64,000 nucleotides of DNA from a bacterium (lineage in GTDB: Bacteria > Hinthialibacterota > Hinthialibacteria > Hinthialibacterales > Hinthialibacteraceae): contig WGLV01000050.1 of NCBI GenBank assembly GCA_016125385.1, forward strand, positions 1 through 64,000, written 5' to 3'. A model generated the notes under the pieces. The model saw nothing but the letters and a program-made list of their open reading frames with translations. It was not told the origin of the DNA and did no database searches. Positions 18,610 to 28,200 of this stretch are shown in pieces. Numbering within the stretch: the stretch's first letter is position 1; each line of letters opens with the position of its first letter. A program made the translations under genes and the position numbers.

Positions 18610-21600
18610 TCACCCATCGATTCGAACATACAAACCGTTTTCTTTTCTGGATTGCAACAATGTTTCCGCTTCGCCTGATGACATCTCCGCCACGCGAAGA
18701 TAAACCTGAGCGATCTTTTCCATCCGCCCGGGGCTGGTTTCCATCGCGGCCAGGCGCTTCGCAAGCCCCGCGATAGTGGGCGCCTCGAATACGCCTCGCA
18801 GAGGGAATTCGATCTGAAAGACTTTCTGAATACGCGCGGTCAAACGCGCCGCCAGCAGAGAATGTCCACCCAGTCGAAAAAAGTCGTCATTCACGCCGAT
18901 CTCCTCGGCGTTTAACACCTCTCTCCAGATATGCGCCAGCGTTCGCTCAAGCGGCGTCGAAGGCGGAGCGGATCGCATACGCGCCGGCGCCGGCGCATAC
19001 ATTCGCAGAAGCGCTTTCCGATCCAGTTTGCGGTTTGGCGTATAGGGGAGTTCATTCAGCGGAATAAACACGGTTGGAATCATGTATTCAGGCAGCCGTT
19101 CACGCAGCCATTGTTCCAATTCGGGGATCGCCGATTGCAACCATTCATTTGAATGCGTTGAAACCCGATTCGAAGCGGGAACAATAAAGGCAATCAGCCG
19201 AGCGTCGTTATCCCGGTCGAGACTCACGACCGCCGCCGCCCGATCGATCCACTCATGGTCTTTCAATGCGTTCTCAATTTCGCCCAGTTCGATGCGGTAT
19301 CCGCGTATTTTGATCTGATCGTCGGCGCGGCCGATGTATTCAAGACGGCCATCGGCTCTTATACGCCCTATGTCGCCAGTACAGTACATACGAGCTCCTG
19401 GCGGTCCAAACGGATCGGGCGCGAAGCGCTCCGCGGTCATCGCGGGACGATGCAGATACCCTCGCGCCAGACCGGCGCCGGCGATACAAACCTCACCCGC
19501 TACGCCGTCAGGGACAAGTTGACGCGATTCATCCAGAACATAGACGCGCGTGTTATCGAATTCTTTCCCCACCGTTGCGACGGCGCCGCAGTCATCCAGC
19601 ATTTCAGGCAAAATCCGCTCGCCCGTCGACCAGACAGTGGTTTCGGTGGGGCCATACAGGTTCCACACCTCCGCGCCTTTATCTAACAGACTCCGGGCCA
19701 GGTCGACAGGCAACGCCTCGCCTCCACACCACAAGCGCAGTTCAGGACTTCCTCTCCAGTTCATGGAAAGCAGGAGCCGATACGACGCGGGCGTCGCCTG
19801 AAAGACTGTCGCGGTTTCACGCTCCGCGATTTGAATGAGGCGTTCAGGATCGACCGCTTCTTCACGAGACAACAGAATCATGCGCGCGCCAACCGACCAG
19901 GCGAGATACAACTCGGGGACCGACATATCAAACGCCGCCGTGGTGGCGAACAACATCCGATCGCTCGCGGTCAAACCGGGCCGTATTTGCATGGATGAAA
20001 GCAGATTAGACAGCCCACCATGCGTCACCTCGACGCCCTTGGGTTTGCCGGTAGAGCCAGAGGTATAAATCACATACGCAAGCGATTCGGGAAGCGCCTC
20101 ATAGACGAGATCGTCTGGTGATTCATCATCCAGTTCACCGTTGAGCGAGCTGAGAGCCAGATGGCAAACAGGACCAAGGCATATTGAATCGTCTCCTCGA
20201 TCCATCAACATCGCCCGGACGCCCGCATCGCTCAGCACGTAATGTGTTCGTTCATCAGGCCACGCGGGATCGATGGGAATATACGCGGCGCCGGCTTTCA
20301 TCACAGCCAGCAACGCGATCGGCAACCATTCAGTACGGTTTAACAACACGGCGACGCGGTCTTCCACGCGGACGCCTCGCTCGATCAGCAGGCGCGCAAG
20401 ACGGTTGGCGCGCTGGTTGATTTCACGATAGGTCAAGCGCCGCTCGCCGCGGACGAGCCCAATGTTATCCGGACGCGCGGCCGCCTGTGTTTCGATCATC
20501 CGGTAAACACAATTCGGCGATTTGCTCAATCGAACCGCGGCGTCCCATCGAGACCGCATGATCTCCCGTTCAGACGGAGCGATGCAGCGTAATGATTCGA
20601 CGCGGGATTGAGGCGAGCGAACCGCTTCCCTCAACAGATTGAGGAAATGATCGATCATACGCCGGGCGGTCGATTCATCCCACAGGTCGATGTTGTATTC
20701 CAGTTCGCCCGCCATTTCACCACGCCAATCGGTGAAAGAAAACATCAGATCGTAGCGGGAATACGGGCGTTCAAGACGATATCGTGAGATGGCAAGCCCC
20801 GGCATTTCGAACTCGTCTATCGGAGCGTTCTGCAAAATCAGCATCACCTGCACCAGAGGATTATGGCTCAGGCTGCGTTGTGGTTGCATCGCCTCGACCA
20901 GTTGTTCAAAAGGGAGGTCCTGATGATCGTAAGCCTCAAGCAGCGAGCGATGAATCTGTTGAAGGAGTGAATCGAATGGAGTCATCCCGTTCAGGTTCAC
21001 TCGCAAAACCAGCGTATTCACGAACAATCCGAACAGAGATTCGATTTCCTTGCGATTTCGGTTTGCGTTGGTGAATGCAATGCAAAAATCATGGAGCCCA
21101 GAATAGCGATAAAGGAACACAGCCAGCACAGCGTGCAACACCATGTGCAGCGTGGAACCGGCGTCGACCGCCAGGGCTTTTAATCTGTTCGCCAGTCCGG
21201 AATCAATAGGAAACAGAATGGTTTTACCTTGATAGCGCTGAACCGGCGGACGAGGGTGATCCAAAGGCAATTCAAGAAGCGAGGGCGCGCCTTGTAGCCG
21301 CGTCTTCCAATAATCCAGCAGATGTTTAAGCGGCTTACCAGTGAGCCATCCGCGCTGCCAAATGGCGTAATCGGCGTATTGGACGGGAAGTTCGGCCAGC
21401 GGAGACGATTCATTTTGACAATACGCCTTGTACAGACGCGATAACTCATTCACTAACACGCCAAACGACCAGCCATCGCTGATGATGTGGTGAAAGACAA
21501 AAACGAGCACGTGATCATCTTCAGCCCAGCAAATCAGCGCCGCGCGCCAGAGAGGCGGCTTTTCGAGATCAAACGGTTCCTCAATCAACCGGGCGGCGTA

Positions 21601-24600
21601 GTCGTGAGTCTCACCATCTCGTTGCGATTCAGGCAGGTTGGAGCAATCGGTCTGGCGCAACTCAAATTCAAGTGCAGGATGGATCACCTGTACGGGTTCT
21701 CCATCCGCGTCCTGAAAAGTGGTCCGCAGAATTTCATGCCGGCGAGCGACTTCATTCAGAGCTCGTACAAGCGCATTGAGGTTCAACACGCCACAAAGCC
21801 GCAGCGCGTCGAATTCGTTGTAATAGGCTTTGTCCGGCTCCATTCTTGACAGGAACCAGAGACGCTTTTGCGCGAAAGAAAGCGGAATGAGTCCGTCGCG
21901 CGAAATGGGACGCAGTACCGGCGCTGGATTCTGACTTGACGTTCGGTGTTCATCGATCCACCGAGCAAGGCTGGAAATGGTGGGGCCTTCAAAAATTTCC
22001 TGCAGCGGGATTTCAACAGAAAACGAATCACGAATCCAACTGGCGAGGCGTGTCGCCAGCAAGGAATGACCGCCCAGTTCAAAGAAATCGTCATGAATTC
22101 CAATTGCATCGCGGCTCAGGATACGCTTCCACAACGACAGCAGAATATCTTCCGTCGGCGTAGAAGGCGCCGCGAGATCGGTTTCACATTCACCTTTTTC
22201 ATCAGTGGGTTCGGGCAGAGTTTTGCGGTCGATCTTACCGTTCGGCGAGACAGGGAAACTTTCCAGAACAACATAATCGGCGGGGATCATATACTCAGGC
22301 AAACGATCGCGTAGGAAATATCGCCAGTCGCGCGTTGTGACCGGGTGCGCGCCGGGATGAAAGACAAGGTACGCGGCGAGCGCTACGTCTCCATTAGGAC
22401 GCGTCCAGTCGCGCACTAACGCTTCACGCACGGAAGAATGTCTGAGCAGGGCTGCTTCGATCTCACCCAGTTCGATTCGGAATCCTCTGATTTTCACCTG
22501 ATGATCGAGACGCCCCAGATACTCCACGTTCCCATCGGGAAGCCAGCGGACGGCGTCTCCTGTTTTGTACATGCGCCCGCCCTGATCCGAACTCCATGGG
22601 TCTGGCAGAAACGCCTCCGCGGTTATATCAGGACGATTGACATACCCTCGAGCCAGACCCGGTCCCGCGATGTACAGCTCGCCGGGTGTACCGGCCGGAC
22701 AAGGCGACAGATTTCGATCGAGCACGTATAAGCGATTGTTATGATACGGACGGCCGATAGGCGCGAGGGGGCGTGTTTCTTCCGCGCGGCATTGCCAATA
22801 CGAAACGTCAACCGTGGTTTCGGTTGGGCCGTAGAGGTTATGTAATTCAGCGCAGGACAGCGTCTTCAGACAACGCGTCATCAGATCATACGGCAGCGCT
22901 TCTCCGCTGGAGAAGATGAGACGAAGCGCCGTGCATCGTTCAGCGCCGGGCGCCGATAGAAACGATTTGAGCATGGAGGGGACGAAGTTGACCGCGGAAA
23001 CGCCTTCACGCTGAATCGCATCGACCAGATACGAGGGATCGCGATGCCCGGAGGGATTGGCGATCACCAGCTGAGCGCCAACGTTGAGCGGCCAGAAAAA
23101 TTCAAAAACAGACACATCAAAGCCGTAAGGCGTCTTGAGCAGAAAACGATCGCCGCTTGAAAGTGGATACTGACGCTGCATCCAGGCGACGCGCTGGCAT
23201 ACGGCGCGATGATCGATCATTACGCCCTTGGGCCAACCGGTCGAGCCGGATGTAAAGATGATATACGCCAGATTTTCAGGCTGAACGAAATCCTCGAGAT
23301 CACCGCAATCAGGCGGGTTGATTTTCAACTCGGCTCGATCGAGCGACAGGATATCCGCCCGGCGGGCTGGCAGCCGTTCGCGCCATTCATCGCGCGTAAC
23401 GATTAACCCGGCTTGCGCCGTATCGATGATATAGGCAAGCCGTTCGGCGGGGTAATCGGGATCGAGCGGAACGTAAGCGCCTCCTGCTTTGAGTACGCCG
23501 TATAATGCGATCACCATATCAAACGAGCGTTCGAGACAAACGCCTACACGAACGTCAGGTCCAACGCCGCGTTTGCGTAGTTCATACGCCAACTGATTGA
23601 TTCGCCGGCTCAGCTCACCATAAGTCATCGACTGACCTTCAAAACGCAAGGCGACGGCGTCTGGTGTTGATGCGGCGATTTTTTCCAAGCCATGATGAAT
23701 CAACCGTTCAACGGGAAATTCCGCACCGGTCTGATTCCACGCGCCGATTGAGGCCCGTTCAGAAGGAGACAAGAGGGGCAATCGTTCAAGCGGCGTTTCG
23801 GCCTCGTTCAGGATCGAATCCAGTAGAACGTCAAAGCGCTCGATGCACCGATTGATGGTGTCTTGAGCAAAAATTTCGGTGTTGTACTTCCACATACCGT
23901 GTATGCCGCGCGGTGTTTCGATCGCTTCCAGCATCAGATCGAACTGTCCCTCCTGCTGAGCCATCTCATAACCGCTCCAGCGCAGACCGCCCCATTCGAT
24001 TGAGCCGCCGCCGGACGTCATGATGTCAGCGAGGGATTGCGATTCCTGCAATTGCTGAAATGTAAACGCCACCTGAAACAGAGGGGTACGGCTGGGATCG
24101 CGCTTCGTCTGAAGCCGTTCAGCCAATATGGGGAACGGGAAATCCTGATGATCGAGCGCGGCAAGCACCGTATCGCGAACGGAAGTCAGAAATTCAACAA
24201 ACGTCGCATCGCCCCTGTATCGCGACCGGAAGACCACCGGGTTGACGAAATAGCCAACCGCGCGGGACCAGCTGGACTCAGAGCGGCCCGACACCGGCCC
24301 CCCCACCAGAATATCATCCTGTCTCGAGCATCGATGAAGCAGGGTCTGGTACACCGCCAGCAAGAGCACGAACAGTGTAACGCCCCGATCATTCGCAAAC
24401 GCCTTGATCCGCGCGGCGCGCTCCCCATCCAATCGCCAGGGGAGACTGGCGCCGACGGAACCATGCACGGGAGGCCGAAGATAATCGCACGGCAATTGAA
24501 GAGCCTGCGGGGCGCCATTCAACTCGTTGCGCCAGTATTCCCACAGACGTTGGCCGCGTTCAGATTCGGCCAGCTGATTCCGCTGCAGCGCATAACGCGC

Positions 24601-25278
24601 ATATTCGCCTTCATCCACATTGGGTTCGAGCGGTTCACCACGCGACGCCTTTGGATACAAACTTTGGAATTCATCCATCAACACCCAGAACGACCATGCG
24701 TCGCTGGCGATGTGATGGAGCACGATCAATAGAAGATGGTCACCCGGCGATTTTGAATACAGCGTGATTCGCATTACCGGCCCCTGAGTCAGATCGAAGG
24801 GGCGGTGGTAATCATCCACCAGCATGGCATGGAGCCGTTCTTCCGTCAGACCTTCGGCCGCGCGCGTGTTGAAATCGACTTTTGCATCGGTTGAGACCAG
24901 GCGAACCGGCTCCGAGCCGAAGCGGGGATACGACGCGCGCAGCATGGGATGAGCGTCTACCCATGCCTGAAAGACACGCGACAACGCGTTGGAATCGACT
25001 CGATCTTCGATTCGTGCGGTAAACGCCACATTGTATGCTGGACTGGCGGGATTGAATTGATGAAGGAACCACAACGCGCGCTGGCCGGGCGAGAGCGCGC
25101 CAACCACACCGGGCATTCGGCTTAAACGGTCCAGTAATTCCGCTTTTGATTTTTTGAGCCGTTCAAGAATTTCGGGCGCTAATACACCGTCCGGCGCCCG
25201 GAAACGCAGGCGATCGCCTTCCGCCCAGAATTCGGCGCCTTGCTGGAGACAGTCGAGAAAAAGCGATTCAAGGCTCAT
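18610..25278 (-). CDS. NRPS modules 7 and 8: C-A-T-C-A-T with TubC-type docking domain
   Basis: 2222 residues. The N-terminal ~57 residues match the TubC_N docking fold (FWAEGDRLRFRAPDGVLAPE), which accepts chains from an upstream subunit. C 60-500 (HHIASDA 188-194), A 520-1000, T 1035-1105 (Ser1072), C 1130-1565 (HHIISDG 1263-1269), A 1600-2098, T 2108-2180 (Ser2140), then a C-terminal docking tail. Specificity residues read by eye on the GrsA scale: first A D-V-F-N-F-S-L-V-D-K (nearest Ser, two mismatches); second A D-M-P-Q-W-G-L-V-W-K (Gly-like, several mismatches). Both assignments are weak. The first C domain should acylate the amino acid with the polyketide. The start has GGAGG 7 bases upstream and overlaps the previous stop. 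Confidence 0.97.
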   Translation of the reverse strand: MSLESLFLDCLQQGAEFWAEGDRLRFRAPDGVLAPEILERLKKSKAELLDRLSRMPGVVGALSPGQRALWFLHQFNPASPAYNVAFTARIEDRVDSNALSRVFQAWVDAHPMLRASYPRFGSEPVRLVSTDAKVDFNTRAAEGLTEERLHAMLVDDYHRPFDLTQGPVMRITLYSKSPGDHLLLIVLHHIASDAWSFWVLMDEFQSLYPKASRGEPLEPNVDEGEYARYALQRNQLAESERGQRLWEYWRNELNGAPQALQLPCDYLRPPVHGSVGASLPWRLDGERAARIKAFANDRGVTLFVLLLAVYQTLLHRCSRQDDILVGGPVSGRSESSWSRAVGYFVNPVVFRSRYRGDATFVEFLTSVRDTVLAALDHQDFPFPILAERLQTKRDPSRTPLFQVAFTFQQLQESQSLADIMTSGGGSIEWGGLRWSGYEMAQQEGQFDLMLEAIETPRGIHGMWKYNTEIFAQDTINRCIERFDVLLDSILNEAETPLERLPLLSPSERASIGAWNQTGAEFPVERLIHHGLEKIAASTPDAVALRFEGQSMTYGELSRRINQLAYELRKRGVGPDVRVGVCLERSFDMVIALYGVLKAGGAYVPLDPDYPAERLAYIIDTAQAGLIVTRDEWRERLPARRADILSLDRAELKINPPDCGDLEDFVQPENLAYIIFTSGSTGWPKGVMIDHRAVCQRVAWMQRQYPLSSGDRFLLKTPYGFDVSVFEFFWPLNVGAQLVIANPSGHRDPSYLVDAIQREGVSAVNFVPSMLKSFLSAPGAERCTALRLIFSSGEALPYDLMTRCLKTLSCAELHNLYGPTETTVDVSYWQCRAEETRPLAPIGRPYHNNRLYVLDRNLSPCPAGTPGELYIAGPGLARGYVNRPDITAEAFLPDPWSSDQGGRMYKTGDAVRWLPDGNVEYLGRLDHQVKIRGFRIELGEIEAALLRHSSVREALVRDWTRPNGDVALAAYLVFHPGAHPVTTRDWRYFLRDRLPEYMIPADYVVLESFPVSPNGKIDRKTLPEPTDEKGECETDLAAPSTPTEDILLSLWKRILSRDAIGIHDDFFELGGHSLLATRLASWIRDSFSVEIPLQEIFEGPTISSLARWIDEHRTSSQNPAPVLRPISRDGLIPLSFAQKRLWFLSRMEPDKAYYNEFDALRLCGVLNLNALVRALNEVARRHEILRTTFQDADGEPVQVIHPALEFELRQTDCSNLPESQRDGETHDYAARLIEEPFDLEKPPLWRAALICWAEDDHVLVFVFHHIISDGWSFGVLVNELSRLYKAYCQNESSPLAELPVQYADYAIWQRGWLTGKPLKHLLDYWKTRLQGAPSLLELPLDHPRPPVQRYQGKTILFPIDSGLANRLKALAVDAGSTLHMVLHAVLAVFLYRYSGLHDFCIAFTNANRNRKEIESLFGLFVNTLVLRVNLNGMTPFDSLLQQIHRSLLEAYDHQDLPFEQLVEAMQPQRSLSHNPLVQVMLILQNAPIDEFEMPGLAISRYRLERPYSRYDLMFSFTDWRGEMAGELEYNIDLWDESTARRMIDHFLNLLREAVRSPQSRVESLRCIAPSEREIMRSRWDAAVRLSKSPNCVYRMIETQAAARPDNIGLVRGERRLTYREINQRANRLARLLIERGVRVEDRVAVLLNRTEWLPIALLAVMKAGAAYIPIDPAWPDERTHYVLSDAGVRAMLMDRGDDSICLGPVCHLALSSLNGELDDESPDDLVYEALPESLAYVIYTSGSTGKPKGVEVTHGGLSNLLSSMQIRPGLTASDRMLFATTAAFDMSVPELYLAWSVGARMILLSREEAVDPERLIQIAERETATVFQATPASYRLLLSMNWRGSPELRLWCGGEALPVDLARSLLDKGAEVWNLYGPTETTVWSTGERILPEMLDDCGAVATVGKEFDNTRVYVLDESRQLVPDGVAGEVCIAGAGLARGYLHRPAMTAERFAPDPFGPPGARMYCTGDIGRIRADGRLEYIGRADDQIKIRGYRIELGEIENALKDHEWIDRAAAVVSLDRDNDARLIAFIVPASNRVSTHSNEWLQSAIPELEQWLRERLPEYMIPTVFIPLNELPYTPNRKLDRKALLRMYAPAPARMRSAPPSTPLERTLAHIWREVLNAEEIGVNDDFFRLGGHSLLAARLTARIQKVFQIEFPLRGVFEAPTIAGLAKRLAAMETSPGRMEKIAQVYLRVAEMSSGEAETLLQSRKENGLYVRIDG

Positions 25279-28200
25279 AACTCGCCCTCCACCATCACAG
25301 GTTCGTCAACAGAGGCTCGTTTTCCGTTTGCACTCATGGAGGGCCATTCTTCGCTCATCCGGTGAGCCATCTCCGCGATGGAAGTCCCGTCCAGAAATCG
25401 GACGATGGGCCATTCAAGCCGCAAATCGTTCTGGACGCGGTTTCTGAGCTCCAAAGCCATCAATGAATCGACTCCCACGGTATTCAGGGGTGCGTCTTCA
25501 TCGATTTGATCGCGGCGCAATCTGGTTACCTGGCAAACCAGGCCGCACACGTAATCCATCAGTAATGTTTCCCGTTCCTCCGGACCAGTTTGATTTAAAC
25601 CATCGAACGAAACCGCTTCAGTTGAACCATCAGAACATGGCGTCATGTCTATCGCGCTTACAAAATCATGCATGCGGCGAGGCGTCAGCGATTCTTTCAT
25701 CCGGCGTACGAATCGCTCGACCGGGAACACGGTCCGTTGATCGCATCCAATGGAAAGCATCGCGCGCAACACGGACGCGGCGCGTTCAGGCGTCACCGGG
25801 TCTACTCCCGCCTGTTCCCACTGCATGCGGCTGTTTTGAGCCATGCCTTCACCACTCCAAGGCCCCCAATTCAGCGTACACGCGGGTAATCCCAACGCAC
25901 GGCGGTGAGCGATCAAGGCGTCGGCGCCGGCGTTCGCGGCGGAGTAAGCGCCCTGACCGGGCGAGCCCAGAATCGCCGCCACTGACGAGTAGATGACAAA
26001 GAATTGTAACGAGACGTCTTTCGTCAGTTCATGAAGCAACCAGGCGCCCCTGGTCTTGGGCCCCCATACACGGCGGAAGCGCATTTCGTCCTGCTGAAGC
26101 AGAACACCATCATCCAACACGCCCGCGGCATGGATCACTCCACCAATTTCGATACCGGCGCTCTGCGTCCAGTTCAGCAATTCGCTCAGGCTTTTGCGTG
26201 ATGAAACATCGGCCTGATGAGGAATGATTTCGACGCCTTTTTGAGAGAGCGTCTCGATCCAGCGCAATGCGCTTTCATCAGGACGGCTGCGATTCACCAG
26301 CACAAATCGCCGAACACCCCATTCACTCAGGCATTCAACCGCGTGTCGGCCCAAAGCCCCCAAGCCGCCTGTAATCATCACGCAGCGCCGCTCATCAGCG
26401 AATTTAAAGTCAGCCCGCGCGAGAGGAGCGGGAGCAAGACGCGGCGAGAAGGCTTCCCCGCCCCGCAAAATCATCTCATTTTCATGTGATGAACCGATCA
26501 GCCAGGGCACGAGACTATTGAGGTCATCATCGATGGATTCCAGATCGATCGTCCGGCAATCGAATTCAGGATGTTCAAGGCGAAGCGTGGCGGCCAATCC
26601 CCATAAAGCGGCGGAGCCTGGTTTCACGGCGTGCGGAGACAGACCCTCAGCCTGGGCGCCAATGGTAACCAGACGCAGGAGAAGCGGAATTTTTATCGAC
26701 TGCGCGGCCTGAATGAAACGTACCAACGATAGACAGGCGGATGGATCAGGCGAAGTGAAGGAACAGTCATTTTCGGATGGAGTGGTTGGATCGCCAAGAA
26801 AAATCACTCCTAAACGCGCGAACGGTTCCGGCATCAGTTCATTTTGAAGAATGGAATCGAATTCAGACGCCGATGATGCGACCGCACAGTTCAAAGCATT
26901 TCGCCGCAATTCGCTTTGAACGCGATCGGCGAATGGCGAATCACCGATGACGAGCCACTGCGTTGGCAGATTTTTTTCATTCTCCTCAGATGGCGGATCA
27001 ACGGATCGCCAGACGGTTTCATACATCCAGCCGGAGAGATCACCGGATTCATCCCGTAACGCGTCCAGCGTCGCCAATCGGACCTGAACGTCCTGAAATT
27101 CAATCCAGAGCGCACCATCGTCGTTATATACATCAATACGCCCCCGATACGTTTGTGGATCGGAGGAAGGCTGAAAACGCGCATGCGCCCATGCAGGAAA
27201 CTTCGCTGAAACGTGGTGAATCACGACACGGTCGATGCAATACGGGATGAATGTTCCATCACTCTCACTCGAAACCGCCGCGGCCAGCGCTTGCAAGCAT
27301 GAGTCGAGCATACCGGGGTGGAAGTGACATCCTGACGCGGGAGCCAAATCATCTGGCGAAACTAGACGGCATAACGCCTCGCCGCTTCCGCTTTTCACTT
27401 CATCCAGCCAGCGGAATGACGGCCCCAGATCGATTTGGCGCGTTCTCAATTCGTCATAGAGCGTCGTGGCATCCAATGGCTGAGCGCAACGCAGGTGAAT
27501 CTCTTCAAGTGGACTTCCTTCGCCTGAAGGCACGGCCTCCCGATGAATCGATCGTACGCGGCTTTTCGCATGGAGCGCCCATTCCGGAGATTGGGATGAA
27601 ACGGCACGGCTGAAAACTGACAGTTCAAACGATGAAGTCTCATCCAGCGGCTTCAAGACCGTTTGAAGAACGTACGTTTCATCATCGGCGATCGACAGCG
27701 CCTGCGGAAACTGAAGGCCGGTGAACTCAAACGAGCAACCGGGGAAACGCATATTGAGTACCGCGATCGCCATCGCCAGATGAGCGGCGGCTGGAATCAC
27801 AACCCGTTCGAATACGCGATGATCGCGCAGAAACGGAAACGCATCGAGAGAGACGCGTGATTCGTACAGAATGACGTCCAGCACCGGTGAAAGAAGTTCG
27901 CGTCCATAATAGGGCGAATCGCTTATCGCCTGCGGTTGCTTCTTCTTCACGCCGCTCGTCTCGATCCAATACCGCTGGCGCTGGAAGGGATATGTGGGCA
28001 AATCGATTTTACGGCGCGATTCGCTATCATCCACCCGGCGCCAGTCGATCTCCACTCCACGCGTATACAGCGCCGCGAGAGCGGTCAGCATGCTTTCCCA
28101 ATCTCCTCTGGATGGATTAAGACTCGCCAGCCATTCGCCGCCGTCAATGCACTGACGCCCAAGGCCGCTCAATATGGGACGCGGCCCGATCTCAAGAAAA

